Of a DNA stretch of 51,588 nucleotides, positions 1 to 8,553 are shown piece by piece. Location of the stretch: contig JACQEO010000021.1 of the NCBI GenBank assembly GCA_016200545.1, positions 1 through 51,588 of the forward strand, written 5' to 3'. The position numbers and the translations under genes were made by a program. The number at the start of each line of letters is the position of its first letter. Position 1 is the first letter of the stretch. The notes beneath the pieces were generated by a model. That model was not told the origin of the DNA. It ran no database searches and saw nothing but the letters and a program-made list of their open reading frames with translations. Source of the DNA: Deltaproteobacteria bacterium. Lineage in GTDB: Bacteria; Desulfobacterota; Binatia; UTPRO1.

Positions 1-139
1 GTCGTCAACCCCCAGCCCAAGTCGAGGCCGCCTACGCCACCGGGGACCCGCGGGCACCCGGCCAGCCTCGAACGCCCCCCTGCGAACCGACCCTGGAGAG
101 CCGCTGGCCTGCCGTCCTCCGCTTAGATGGATACCCCCA
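1..139. repeat. Left copy of a 139-bp perfect terminal inverted repeat
   Basis: The first 139 bases are exactly the reverse complement of 51450-51588. Identity stops at position 140, where this end reads AAAGGC and the other end reads ATGATA. No gene is apparent inside. It may be an interspersed genomic repeat at which assembly stopped, or an assembly-graph overlap; a linear-replicon telomere is less likely given the chromosomal genes. Confidence 0.95.
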
Positions 140-197
140 AAGGCAGCTTCTGTCAACCGCCGGCTAATGCGTTCTATCGACGCGGGTGGCGTCGGCG

Positions 198-1373
198 CTA
201 TTTGAACTTCGCCGTCGTGCTCACGTCGGGATGCTGCGCCGCCGGGTCCAACGTCACGCTACAGGCGGCCGGATTTCCGGCGCAGGCGCCCTTCCACTTG
301 TCGAACTGCCCGGTCGTGGCGGCCGGCGTCAAGGTCACGGTGGTCTTCTGGTCGTAGATCTCGATGCACGTCACGCTGTCGCGGGTGGCGTCGTTGGGAT
401 CGGGGCAGGTGCACGTGGTCTTGCCCCCGTTGGCGTTCGGGTCGATCGTCACCGTCCCGGCGGCGCCCTTGCACTTCACCTCGACGGTCAGGATGGCGCT
501 GCTCCCCTTCGCGATGTCACTCGTGATCTTCTCTTTCTTGTCGAACACCATGCCGTCGTTGTCGGCGGCGACGGTGTTGATGAAGCTCGCCTTCCCTTGC
601 TTGAGCGGGATGACATCGAGCTCGACGTTCACGACGCCGAACGGCGGGATGGTATCGAGGTCACAGAGCAGCTCGCGCCGCTTGAAGTCGAAGTGACAGG
701 TGCCATGGTCCGCAGTGAACGTCATGGGGAACAGGGTCTTCGGGATCTTCACCGCGAAGACGACCCCCGTGGCATCGCCGGGACCGCGGTTCTCCATGCG
801 CACGGAGTCGAAGAGCGTCTCGCCGCGGGTTCCTGTTGGTGGGGTGAAGGGCATGAGCCGCAGGTTGCCGTGCGTTCCGTCCTGGTCGCAGCGCACATGC
901 TTCAAGGGAGCGAGCTTGGGCCCGGACGCACCCGTCAGGACGACGGTCACCATCCCCTCGCCTTGACCGCCCGAGGCGCAGTCCGTCCCCGGGTGCGCAT
1001 GCATCTCGAGGAGCCCGGTGAACGGCGCGGCGGAACCGGTAGGCGGTACCGGTACCGGCAGCCCGAACGTGCTCGGGGAATCGGGAAAGATATCGCAGCC
1101 GGGCTGGACGCCTGCCCCCGCGAATCCCGAACTCCCGTCGAGGAATCCGATCTCGACGACCGCCTCCCCCATGGACGGGCTCAAGGTCAGTTGCAACGCG
1201 GTGCCGGGGACGACTCGTTTCACCTTGCTGCGAAAGCTGCACACCGCGAGCCCCTCAGGTGTCGAGGTGGGCAAGCTGTACTGGAAGTCGACGGCGGAAG
1301 CCCGCGGAGGGTGCGCGAGCCCCAACCACGTCGCTGCCAATCCATACGCGAGAGCCTTGGAATGCGATTCCAT
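198..1373 (-). CDS. Secreted protein with DUF11-like and InlB-B-repeat-like regions
   Basis: A 391-residue predicted secreted protein of unknown function. The start chosen has GGGAGG seven bases upstream; an ATG 12 codons earlier does not. Residues 1 to about 26 form a signal peptide ending near PRASA. The middle (about 185-280) reads like a conserved-repeat (DUF11-type) beta domain, with phrases such as MENRGPGDATGVVF and NVELDVIPL. The C-terminus (about 310-391) is Cys-rich and ends with a WKGACAGNPAACSVTLD stretch typical of divergent InlB B-repeat domains. No catalytic motif is seen. An extracellular or surface structural role is inferred. It reads toward the left terminal repeat. Confidence 0.75.
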   Translation of the reverse strand: MESHSKALAYGLAATWLGLAHPPRASAVDFQYSLPTSTPEGLAVCSFRSKVKRVVPGTALQLTLSPSMGEAVVEIGFLDGSSGFAGAGVQPGCDIFPDSPSTFGLPVPVPPTGSAAPFTGLLEMHAHPGTDCASGGQGEGMVTVVLTGASGPKLAPLKHVRCDQDGTHGNLRLMPFTPPTGTRGETLFDSVRMENRGPGDATGVVFAVKIPKTLFPMTFTADHGTCHFDFKRRELLCDLDTIPPFGVVNVELDVIPLKQGKASFINTVAADNDGMVFDKKEKITSDIAKGSSAILTVEVKCKGAAGTVTIDPNANGGKTTCTCPDPNDATRDSVTCIEIYDQKTTVTLTPAATTGQFDKWKGACAGNPAACSVTLDPAAQHPDVSTTAKFK

Positions 1374-2269
1374 CGCGGTGCCTCCCGCCGCCATCAGAGC
1401 GGTGAGCATCGACAGGGTTCAGCTGCAGCGTCTCCGGCGTCAAGGGCGGCACATACGCCGGCTGCGCTGCGAGCGTCGGCGCCCTCGGCGTCGATGCGAT
1501 CAACGGTTGAGAGCGAACTCGAGCTGCGTTTTCGGCGGAGCGAGTTGCCATCGTCGTCCGTCTCGGGCGTTCCCCTACTGCCATCTCGACTGGTGAGATC
1601 GCATGGCCCGCGAAGCAACGTCAAGACGCGGCGCAGGTTGGCGGGTGTCCGCCGATCCGGAGACTACTGGCGCGGTGCGTGGAATCCTAGAGTTCGCCTA
1701 ACCGCCGCCACTTGACGCGCGGGCTGCCGGTGCACGAGAGAGAGCGCACGCGCAAACGGCTCACCCGCGCCGCCCTCCTCGCGCTCTCGGCAATCGTCTT
1801 GCCGGGGCGCATGATCTTCAGTCTCGCCTGCTCGACCTTCGGCAGCCCCCTCCAGGCGATCAACCCGGAGTCCCGTGATGCTCGATGTTCTCCGGCGACT
1901 GCTGCCTAGACGTCGACGACGACGGCTTCGGCGACCGCGGCACCTTGGCCGGCTCGATTACGTTCCCGTGTGGGGTCTGCCTACCACGGGATCCTCGCCC
2001 CGCGCGCCCGCGATCGCCCCGCCGCCGTCGCGGTGTGCCTCGGCGCGGGGGGGATGGACCGAACGCGCTTACGCCGACGCCGACCTCGTCGTTGGCTCGC
2101 TCCGAGAGGTCTATCCTGGAATCGTGATCGAGCGGGCAGGTCACGCGCGCGTCGCACACTGCTTCTCATCGATCGATGAGTACTTGAAGACACCGGGCCT
2201 TCGGTGGACGGCCGAGCGCCCGAGTGCCCGATGGAGCCGCCGGATGACTTGCCGCCGCGCGATCCCGGC
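1374..2269. other. Gene-poor stretch, possible degenerate remnants
   Basis: About 0.9 kb without a convincing gene on either strand. Open frames here have neither good ribosome binding sites nor recognisable domains. Around 1885-1960 the plus strand reads SGDCCLDVDDDGFGDRG, reminiscent of calcium-binding thrombospondin type 3 or dockerin-like Asp/Gly repeats, and could be a decayed fragment of a secreted protein gene. Confidence 0.4.
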
Positions 2270-3100
2270 CTACTCCTCGGCAAGCTCGTAGTTGGTGAGA
2301 AGCCGACCGAGTTGTTCGTCACGCTGACGATCCATTGGTACCGCCGGTCGGCAGGCGCGCAGGTGTTCGCGCAGGACGTGCGCCTCTTCGTCACCGATCC
2401 GCTCGACGCCCGCGAGGATCGCGTGCTTGCAGTGAACGCACCGCGCCGAGAACCGCTTCGGCGTATCCCTCCGAGTTCCTCTGCGAGCAGGGAGCTCGCC
2501 GAGGAACGCGTGTCGGGCGACGAACAGAGGGTTTTCCATGAGCGTTCCGGCGTTCAGCACCATCGGATGGGCGCGGACGACGTCCATCGCGAGCTCGGTG
2601 CCGAACCTCGCGCGATCGTACGCGCAGACGACAGGATCGTCGTAACGCTCGAGGACGACGCTCGCGCGCGCTTCATACTCGACGAGGTCGCCGATTCCCG
2701 GTCGGTCCTGCAGGGCCCATTCCATGTGCGCGATCAGTCGCGTGAGAGGAAACCCCTGTTCTCTCGCGTCGCGCAGGGTCTGCTCGACCACCGCCAGCAT
2801 CGCGCCTTGATCGAAACGCCCGCCCAGCAGGTACGTTTGCTCCCAGGTGCGGATCTCGAGCTGGCCGCTCGCCTCGGCGTCGCGTACGTCGATGCCTGAA
2901 GCCTGCAAGCGACTCAAGTGGTCGGCGCGAAGTGCGGGATCCACGATGTGGAACGCCTTCTCCCCGCGATCGATGCCCTCTTTCACGAAGGGCAGCAGCA
3001 CGCGGTACTCCTCCTCGGGCGTGGGGAAGAAGGCGCAGATATGACGGCGCTCGGCTGAGCCTGTCCCCCCGAGCCGCACCGACGACCTGACCTCGCTCAT
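2270..3100 (-). CDS. MEDS-domain sensory protein
   Basis: A 276-residue protein whose N-terminal two thirds match the MEDS (methanogen/methylotroph DcmR sensory) domain: HICAFFPTPEEEYRVLLPF near residues 18-36, then GEKAFHIVDP, a WEQTYL segment, and LIAHMEWAL. In this family the domain senses small molecules or redox state and is usually attached to kinases or regulators. Here the C-terminus instead carries a Cys/His cluster (CVHCKHAIL and HLRAC) that could bind metal. The start is the ATG preceded by GGGGTGAT; an in-frame ATG nine codons upstream lacks a binding site. It lies 119 bp downstream of the AhpD-like gene on the same strand. Confidence 0.8.
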   Translation of the reverse strand: MSEVRSSVRLGGTGSAERRHICAFFPTPEEEYRVLLPFVKEGIDRGEKAFHIVDPALRADHLSRLQASGIDVRDAEASGQLEIRTWEQTYLLGGRFDQGAMLAVVEQTLRDAREQGFPLTRLIAHMEWALQDRPGIGDLVEYEARASVVLERYDDPVVCAYDRARFGTELAMDVVRAHPMVLNAGTLMENPLFVARHAFLGELPARRGTRRDTPKRFSARCVHCKHAILAGVERIGDEEAHVLREHLRACRPAVPMDRQRDEQLGRLLTNYELAEE

Positions 3101-3219
3101 ATCATCACCCCATCGGTGTCGAGACATGGTCGGATTCAGCTCGATCGTCAAGTCGATTGTCGTGTCCGTGCCGTCTCCGAGTTGCCCCAATGTGGACCAT
3201 GAAGACGACGCCATGGCCG

Positions 3220-3558
3220 TCACCCCGTGGCGCCGCGGTGCTTTTCGGTGCACTGGAGCGCGAGCCCGCCGTGGCTCCAGGCCGCGCCCGCGGCCATCGC
3301 CATCGCGACGAAGATCACCTCGCCGATCTCGGCGTCGCTCGCGCCCACTTTGACGGCGCGTTTGGCATGCGCGTCGATGCACCAAGGGCACTGCGTGATG
3401 TGCGCGACGGCGAGGGCGATCAGCTCCTTCGTCTTCACCGGCAGCGCGCCCTCGGCGAAAACCTTGCCGTCGAACTCGAGAAAGGCGCGGTACGCCTCCG
3501 GGACGAGCTCGCGCATGTACTTGAACTGTTTCGCCGCGTTGACACCGTGGAAGGTCAT
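3220..3558 (-). CDS. Carboxymuconolactone decarboxylase/AhpD-family protein
   Basis: A 112-residue, single-domain CMD/AhpD-like protein. The motif CPWCIDAH (about residues 59-66) holds the CxxC and following His of peroxidase-type AhpD proteins, with the usual helix KTKELIALAVAHITQ before it. Such proteins act as alkylhydroperoxidases or thiol-disulfide partners; the substrate cannot be read from sequence. Start supported by AAGGAGCG six bases upstream. It precedes the MEDS-domain gene on the same strand, so a redox-sensing connection is possible but inferred. Confidence 0.88.
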   Translation of the reverse strand: MTFHGVNAAKQFKYMRELVPEAYRAFLEFDGKVFAEGALPVKTKELIALAVAHITQCPWCIDAHAKRAVKVGASDAEIGEVIFVAMAMAAGAAWSHGGLALQCTEKHRGATG

Positions 3559-3735
3559 GGCTCGCTCCTTTCGTGACGGGGGGCAGAAAGCGCACCAGTG
3601 GCGCGCGCCGACCTGGGCTGTCAAGCGATTCCGGCGCGACTATAGTCGAGCGTCGCGGAGCCATGCGATGCGCCGGGAGCAGAGGAACTCGATGAAGAAT
3701 CACGCCATTTGCGACCGGGAGCGAGGGGGCACCTG

Positions 3736-3972
3736 ATGAATCGCGCTCCGCTCCTGCGGTGCCCGCGTTGTCGAAGTCCGCACGTGAAACCGATACCGCG
3801 CTCGCGTGTCGGCGACTACATCGCCGCGGTCTTTCGTCGTCGGCCGTACACCTGTCGATGGTGTCGACGACGCTTTCGCGCGCCCACTCGCGGCGTGGAA
3901 GTGCTCGCGGCGCCGCGGGAGGCCTCGACGCATTCCGAGGAGCGCGAAACGGCCGGTCTCGACGAAGGCTGA
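3736..3972 (+). CDS. Small zinc-ribbon protein
   Basis: A 78-residue basic protein with two CxxC knuckles (Cys9/Cys12 and Cys40/Cys43) spaced as in a zinc ribbon, between them an Arg-rich segment, and an unstructured acidic tail. Small ribbons of this shape occur widely and have no assigned function; nucleic-acid binding is a guess. Start chosen because GGGAGCGAGGGGG precedes it; an in-frame ATG nine codons upstream lacks a site. It is convergent with the L,D-transpeptidase gene and divergent from the AhpD-like gene. Confidence 0.6.
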   Translation: MNRAPLLRCPRCRSPHVKPIPRSRVGDYIAAVFRRRPYTCRWCRRRFRAPTRGVEVLAAPREASTHSEERETAGLDEG

Positions 3973-4022
3973 ACCCCAGACAGACGTACACGCCGCGCTC
4001 GGTAGCGGCGTGAGGCGCGACG

Positions 4023-5174
4023 CTACACGTCGCCTTCGGGGGCGGTGGTGTGGACGAGGCTTACCCCGCGCGGCGGCGCGCCGCGGGTGACGTCGGTCGG
4101 GACGCCGGTCTTGACACGTACGGCGGTACGGACGAGCTCAGCATCGACGCGATCGGCGAGACCGCTCTCGGCGAGGACCCTGAACGCGTACCGCTCGAGG
4201 TCGGGGTACATCTGATAGACGTCCTGGTGTACCTCGACGTACACGTGTCCGCCCGCCCGGCCGAACTTGACCGGCTGGTAAACGATCTCACCCGGCGTCC
4301 CGGATTCGACGAGCGGATAGAGCGTCGCGATGTCCTCCGGGTAGAGGCGGATGCAGCCGTGCGTCGTGAGCCGTCCGACCGTCCACGGATCGTTCGTTCC
4401 GTGGATCGCGTAGACGTCGATCGAGAGCCGGATGCGGTAGTCGCCGAGCGGGTTGTCGGGTCCCGGCGGCACGACGGCTTGCGGATGCTCCATCGTGCGC
4501 AGGATCGACGCCGGAACGACCCAGGTTGGGTTTTCGTCCTTCGACTTGACGGTGAAGGCGCCGACCGGGCTCGGTGCCTCCTCCGCTCCGATGCCGATCG
4601 GCCAGGTGAGCACCGGCACGCGCTCGCCGGGCATGGCGTCGGTCGGAAAGAAGTAGAGACGCATCTCGGGGATGTTGATGACGAGGCCGCGGTACGACGT
4701 GCGCGGTACGATCGAGCGCGACGGCAGCAGGATGTCGACGCCGGCGCGCGGCTCCCATTCGTCGATCGTCGGATTGGCGTCGCGTACCTCGCGAAAGCCG
4801 AGACCGCCGGCGCGCGCGAGCTCGAGCAGGTTCTCGCCCGCGACGACGCGGTGATGTTGCAGACGACCGACGAGCGGGGGCGTCTCCCAGCTCTCCGGCA
4901 CGCGCACGGTGACGGCCGTGATGCGCATGATCGGCTGCGTCTCGTACGCCGCCGTCGTCGGCAGGCCGTTTTCACGAGCGGAGGCGTCCGGCGGGAGCGG
5001 TGTCATCACCCGGTGGGTCGCGGTCCGGTACGCGGCCGGTCGCGGGCGTCCGGTCGTCGCCGGAGCGCACCCGGTGGCCGTGAGGGCCGAGGCGATCGTC
5101 GCCAGCGCGGCGAGGCCGGGGACTGTGACGCCGAGAAGACGTCTGCCGAAGGCGCAGTTCACGGGCGAGCTCAT
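4023..5174 (-). CDS. L,D-transpeptidase lipoprotein with LysM-like segment (paralogue 1)
   Basis: A 383-residue predicted exported lipoprotein. A hydrophobic N-terminus ends in a lipobox (LTATGC). A LysM-like segment around residues 100-155 (HRVVAGENLLELARAGGLG ... DANPTIDEW) is followed by an ErfK/YbiS/YcfS/YnhG catalytic domain with HGTNDPW and the nucleophile motif THGCIRLYPED. The family forms 3-3 peptidoglycan cross-links or attaches lipoproteins to the wall in the periplasm. No strong ribosome site decides the start; an ATG at 5198 is an alternative. It is the last gene of a minus-strand run behind a Nudix gene, and a close paralogue sits at 34705-35682. Confidence 0.88.
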   Translation of the reverse strand: MSSPVNCAFGRRLLGVTVPGLAALATIASALTATGCAPATTGRPRPAAYRTATHRVMTPLPPDASARENGLPTTAAYETQPIMRITAVTVRVPESWETPPLVGRLQHHRVVAGENLLELARAGGLGFREVRDANPTIDEWEPRAGVDILLPSRSIVPRTSYRGLVINIPEMRLYFFPTDAMPGERVPVLTWPIGIGAEEAPSPVGAFTVKSKDENPTWVVPASILRTMEHPQAVVPPGPDNPLGDYRIRLSIDVYAIHGTNDPWTVGRLTTHGCIRLYPEDIATLYPLVESGTPGEIVYQPVKFGRAGGHVYVEVHQDVYQMYPDLERYAFRVLAESGLADRVDAELVRTAVRVKTGVPTDVTRGAPPRGVSLVHTTAPEGDV

Positions 5175-5327
5175 GAGGTGTGCGGTGAAAGTGTCCATCA
5201 AGAGCTGGTTCAGCAGCAACCCCCATGCCAGGAAAAGCCGCGTAACGACCGACGAACATGTGACGAAATTTGCCAAGCTGGCGCTCTTGGAGCAATCGCG
5301 CGGCGGCGAACGGCGTGTGTGTGGCAC

Positions 5328-5720
5328 TCAAGCGTCGGCCCGCAGGCGTTCGACCAGGGCGCGATCGGCGGGTGGGAATTCGTAGTCGCTGAGGCGGCCG
5401 GGCTCGACCCATGCGAGCGCCTGCGCGACCCGTGCCTCGATCGCTCCTCTCTCGTGCAGACATCGATAGAACGAGAGCGCAAGGGTCGTCTCAGTGTCCG
5501 TCCAGACGACCGTGTCGACGCGCTCACCGACGTGGAAGCTCGCGCCGAGCTCCTCCGCCAGCTCGCGACGGAGGCACTCCTCGAGCGACTCGTCCGAGTG
5601 GCGCTTGCCTCCGGGAAACTCCCAGAGGCCGGCGAGTGGTGTGCCGGCGGGACGCTGCGCGATGAGGTAGCGCCCGCGTTCGTCTCGGATGATACCGGCA
5701 GCGACCTCCACGAGCACCAT
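5328..5720 (-). CDS. MutT-like Nudix hydrolase
   Basis: A 130-residue protein that is essentially one Nudix fold. The Nudix box is complete: GGKRHSDESLEECLRRELAEELGA (about residues 37-60) fits GX5EX7REUXEEXGU. Before it, QRPAGTPLAGLWEFPGG is characteristic of the MutT (8-oxo-dGTPase) branch, and the C-terminal ALAWVEPGRLSDYEFPPADRAL also fits MutT. Likely role: cleaning oxidised nucleotides in the cytoplasm. It lies 153 bp upstream of the L,D-transpeptidase and 55 bp downstream of the unknown 143-residue gene, all on the minus strand. Confidence 0.88.
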   Translation of the reverse strand: MVLVEVAAGIIRDERGRYLIAQRPAGTPLAGLWEFPGGKRHSDESLEECLRRELAEELGASFHVGERVDTVVWTDTETTLALSFYRCLHERGAIEARVAQALAWVEPGRLSDYEFPPADRALVERLRADA

Positions 5721-5775
5721 GCAAGCTTCTAGCGAGCACCGAACGCCGGTACAACGGCATCGCGACGAGCTGACG

Positions 5776-6207
5776 TCAGGCGGTCACGTGACGCGAGCGC
5801 CAGGTGCCGCGGGTCTCGATCAGCTTGCGGAGCGCCAGGCCCCGGCGGCGCCGCGGCGTGACGGGCGTGTGCGACGCACGGCGCTGGCGGAGCGGTGCCG
5901 GATGGTGCATCGCGGCCGTCCGCGTGCTCCACGACAGCAGCCCGCGTGCGAGGTAGTCGGCCTCGATGTCGAGCGCTTCGCAGATGCTGCGGAACGAGAA
6001 CGGCGCGTTCGCGCAATCGGTGCCCCGGATCCACTCCTCCGCCGCAGCTGCGTCCTTCCGCTTGCGCCCTTGGACCTGCATCGCCGCGTCGAGAAGGACG
6101 GCGAACATGAGCCGCTTCTCGGGCGAGTCGGACGCGCGCCTCGCCCAGCGATCGAAGTACTGCTCGGGAAGCAGCACGTCTTCCGCCATCTCATTGCTCG
6201 GCCGCAT
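5776..6207 (-). CDS. Conserved hypothetical protein
   Basis: A 143-residue protein of unknown function. Residues about 1-95 are well ordered (LPEQYFDRWARR, LMFAVLLDAAMQVQG, AAAEEWIRG, FSFRSICEALDIEADYLARGLL) and resemble a small helical family with a carboxy-terminal helix-turn-helix-like FSFxxIC segment seen in several GC-rich bacteria. The final 50 residues are Arg/Thr-rich and probably disordered. GGAGGATCG directly upstream supports this ATG over two earlier in-frame ones. First gene of the minus-strand run ahead of the Nudix and L,D-transpeptidase genes. DNA binding is possible but not shown. Confidence 0.7.
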   Translation of the reverse strand: MRPSNEMAEDVLLPEQYFDRWARRASDSPEKRLMFAVLLDAAMQVQGRKRKDAAAAEEWIRGTDCANAPFSFRSICEALDIEADYLARGLLSWSTRTAAMHHPAPLRQRRASHTPVTPRRRRGLALRKLIETRGTWRSRHVTA

Positions 6208-6544
6208 GATCGATCCTCCGCATGGCGTCATGAATCCGCCACCTGCCGACACTCGGTGCAAGACGCGTGCACGTCTGGGGTCGTCATATGAACCTACAGA
6301 GAGACTCGCACCCTTGCGGTGCGACCTCCGCGATAATGGGGAGGTTTTCCACTCACGTCACGAGAGGGGGCGGGCGCGCACCGCTCGTAAGAAGTGCACG
6401 GCGGTCGAAAAAATGTGCACCCGCGCTCAATCGATCGTCGATCAGACACTGGCTAGCGTGCGTCCCGCGATGGGCACGGCTGTTGCTTGAGCTGGAGCAT
6501 GCGACCGCGGCGCGCGCGTGCCGCGGCCATTGGAGGGCGTTGCG
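6208..6544. other. Divergent intergenic region
   Basis: A 337-bp region between divergently read genes at 6207 and 6545, so it should carry both promoters. It contains a 7-bp stem hairpin at 6306-6324 (TCGCACC/GGTGCGA) and A-rich patches near 6400-6415. No gene is seen. Confidence 0.5.
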
Positions 6545-6754
6545 ATGCGTTTAGAATTCCAGAGCTTGGAGGACCGAATCCTTTGGCACATCGTGCGCGA
6601 GCTGAGTGACGCCGGTGACGGTGTCAGCATTCCGTATCTCGTCCAGACTCTCTCCGACCTCGGACCCGAGGCGGTCGCGCGCGTGATCGAGCAACTCCAA
6701 CGCAACGAGGTCGTGACTCCGGCCGGCGAGACGTATCGCGACGTTCCGGAGTGA
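6545..6754 (+). CDS. Small winged-helix-like protein
   Basis: A 69-residue protein (LEDRILWHIVRELSDAG ... SIPYLVQTLSDLGPEAVARVIEQLQRNEVV ... YRDVPE). The order of predicted helices followed by a short beta hairpin resembles a stand-alone winged helix domain, so transcriptional regulation or a protein-protein role is possible. The start is preceded by TGGAGGGCG. It ends just before an inverted repeat at 6756-6800 that separates it from the convergent DUF445 gene. No specific family is recognised. Confidence 0.65.
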   Translation: MRLEFQSLEDRILWHIVRELSDAGDGVSIPYLVQTLSDLGPEAVARVIEQLQRNEVVTPAGETYRDVPE

Positions 6755-6755
6755 C

Positions 6756-6800
6756 GATCCGTCCGCGGCGGCGGACGTGACGCCGCCAGCGGTGCGGATC
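6756..6800. terminator. Hairpin between convergent genes
   Basis: The sequence runs GATCCG ... GGCGGCG ... CGCCGCC ... CGGATC, an interrupted inverted repeat filling the 44-bp gap between the convergent genes ending at 6754 and 6799. It lacks a T-tract, so it is only a possible bidirectional terminator. Confidence 0.45.
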
Positions 6801-8049
6801 AGCCGCCCAGCAGACGAAGGGCGGCGAGCAGGAGACCGATCAAGCCGCCGACGACGGCCCCGTTCAAGCGAATGAACTGGAGATCGGCGCCGACGCGATC
6901 TTCGATCTGCGCGACCAGTGCGTCGGTCTCGAGCGCCTCGAGATTTTCGCGCACCGTCACGCCGATCTGATGGTGATGGCGACGCAGCAGATCGTCGGCG
7001 GTCTGCCGCACCCATTGATCGAACGCTGCGCTTCGTTCCGCATCGTCGAGCAGATCGACGATGCCGGCGCGCAGCTCGCGATCGACGAGCGCCGCGAGAT
7101 ACCCGTCGGGCTCGTCGAGGTCCTGCTCGAGGCGCGCGCGCAGCTGTCCGAGCATACCCTGCACCAGCGGCATCGCCTCCAAGCTCTCGAGCAACGCCTG
7201 ACGCAGCTGCTCCGCCTGCGCCAGCGCCGGCGCATCCCTGTCGGCGAGCCGCGTCGCGAAGCCGCGGACGGCGTTCAGCAGCGTCGCGCGCAGCGGATGG
7301 TTCGGGTCGCGCGCGGCGTCGCGTAGCTCCGCCGAGGCATAGCCGCACGTCGCCTCGATGATCTTTCGCTGCACGATCTTGCGGCGCAGGAACAATGGCA
7401 CCAGGCGCTTGCCCTCCGCGCGTAGCGTGCGCGCGGTGCGCTCGAGCCACCACTGGAGCTGCGCGCTGGTGCGCGGACGTTCGGCGAGATTCGCGAGCGA
7501 GAGGGCGAGCGTGCGAAACGCGGTCGCCGCGCTCTCGTTTTCGACGGCGCGCGCCAGCCATCGTCCCGCGGCGGGATCGATCGGGAGCTCGCGCAGCTGC
7601 TGCCGGATGGTGCGGTCGACGAACTCCGCGACCTCGGGCTCGGTGAGGATTCCGGCGAGGGCGCGCAGGAGGTCGCGGACCGGCTCTCCGACACGCTGCA
7701 CGTGGCCGGGGTCGCGGAGCCACTCGACGATCAAGGTGCTCGGCGCGATCCGCTGCAAGCGCGATCCGATCACTTCCGGCGACAGCCACTCGTCCTCGAT
7801 CATCGAGACGATGCCCTCGACGATCTTCTGCCGCCGTGCCGGAATGATCGCCGTGTGAGGAATCGGGATCCCGAGCGGGTGGCGGAAGAGCGCCGTCACG
7901 GCGAACCAGTCGGCGAGGCCGCCGACGACCGCCGCCTCGAACCCCGCGGCGCCGAGCGCGAGCCACCAGGGCGGTCCGACACCGAGGACGAGGGCGACCC
8001 GGCAGCCGACGGCGCCGGCGACCGCGACCGCCAGCGAGATCGCGCCCAC
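6799..8049 (-). CDS. DUF445 (YjiN-like) membrane protein
   Basis: A 416-residue protein matching the DUF445/YjiN family. Two hydrophobic segments lie at about residues 1-25 and 30-55, including ADWFAVTALFRHPLGIPIPHTAIIP, the family signature. A long helical, presumably cytoplasmic or periplasmic central region follows, and a final membrane helix (GAVVGGLIGLLLAALRLLGG) ends the protein. Biochemical function of the family is unknown. The start is GTG with no clear ribosome site, chosen because it begins just before the first membrane helix. Confidence 0.85.
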   Translation of the reverse strand: MGAISLAVAVAGAVGCRVALVLGVGPPWWLALGAAGFEAAVVGGLADWFAVTALFRHPLGIPIPHTAIIPARRQKIVEGIVSMIEDEWLSPEVIGSRLQRIAPSTLIVEWLRDPGHVQRVGEPVRDLLRALAGILTEPEVAEFVDRTIRQQLRELPIDPAAGRWLARAVENESAATAFRTLALSLANLAERPRTSAQLQWWLERTARTLRAEGKRLVPLFLRRKIVQRKIIEATCGYASAELRDAARDPNHPLRATLLNAVRGFATRLADRDAPALAQAEQLRQALLESLEAMPLVQGMLGQLRARLEQDLDEPDGYLAALVDRELRAGIVDLLDDAERSAAFDQWVRQTADDLLRRHHHQIGVTVRENLEALETDALVAQIEDRVGADLQFIRLNGAVVGGLIGLLLAALRLLGG

Positions 8050-8097
8050 GTGATTGCGCCGCGCGGACGGGGGAACGAGACGCGGCGCTACCTGCAG

Positions 8098-8493
8098 CTA
8101 GTCACCTGTGCTCCGATGGCACTCCGCCTCGATCTCCAGATGCCACTCGGGATTGGCGAAGCCAACGACCTGAATGAAGGCGCTTGCCGGCCGTATGGTC
8201 GAGAAGACCTCCCCGTGTGCCTCGGCGATCTGCTCCCAGTCGGCGTGCGACTTGAAGTAGACCCTGGTCTTCACGACATCATCGAGGGAGAACCCAGCAC
8301 GAGCAATGACGTCGGCGATGATCGCCAGGCAACGTTTCGCCTGACCATAGGCGTCCGCTGCGGCTGTGGTCTTTCCGTCGGTCGCGAGCGGTGCGGTAGC
8401 CGAGATCGTCAGGAGGTTGCCGGAGCGAACCGCGCGCGAACAACCGATGAGCGGTTCGTATGAAGATCCTGTCGAGAAGAGCTGACGCGTCAT
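8098..8493 (-). CDS. RidA/YjgF-family protein
   Basis: A 131-residue RidA/YER057c/UK114 fold protein: N-terminal YEPLIGCSRAVRSGNLLTISA, central QAKRCLAIIADVIARAGFSLDDVVKTRVYF, and C-terminal RPASAFIQVVGFANPEWHLEIEAE. The Arg that in true RidA imine deaminases follows the PA pair (Arg105 in Escherichia coli RidA) aligns with Ser here, so this member may not be an enamine/imine deaminase. GGTGAGG lies about ten bases upstream of the ATG. Base composition is lower in GC than the flanking DUF445 gene. Confidence 0.85.
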   Translation of the reverse strand: MTRQLFSTGSSYEPLIGCSRAVRSGNLLTISATAPLATDGKTTAAADAYGQAKRCLAIIADVIARAGFSLDDVVKTRVYFKSHADWEQIAEAHGEVFSTIRPASAFIQVVGFANPEWHLEIEAECHRSTGD

Positions 8494-8553
8494 GGTACCG
8501 GAGCCTCACCGCCATCCGTGAACTGCTTGACGACTTGGCGCGGAGTGTACGGG

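Noticed and set aside
186..1715. A long plus-strand open frame antisense to the secreted protein gene
   Set aside because: Composition is Arg/Gly/His-rich with no domains; it is the shadow of the GC-rich minus-strand gene.
8098..8493. RidA-like gene as part of the restriction island
   Set aside because: It shares somewhat lower GC but has a common housekeeping fold and a 60-bp gap with no coupling to the pair downstream, so membership cannot be supported.
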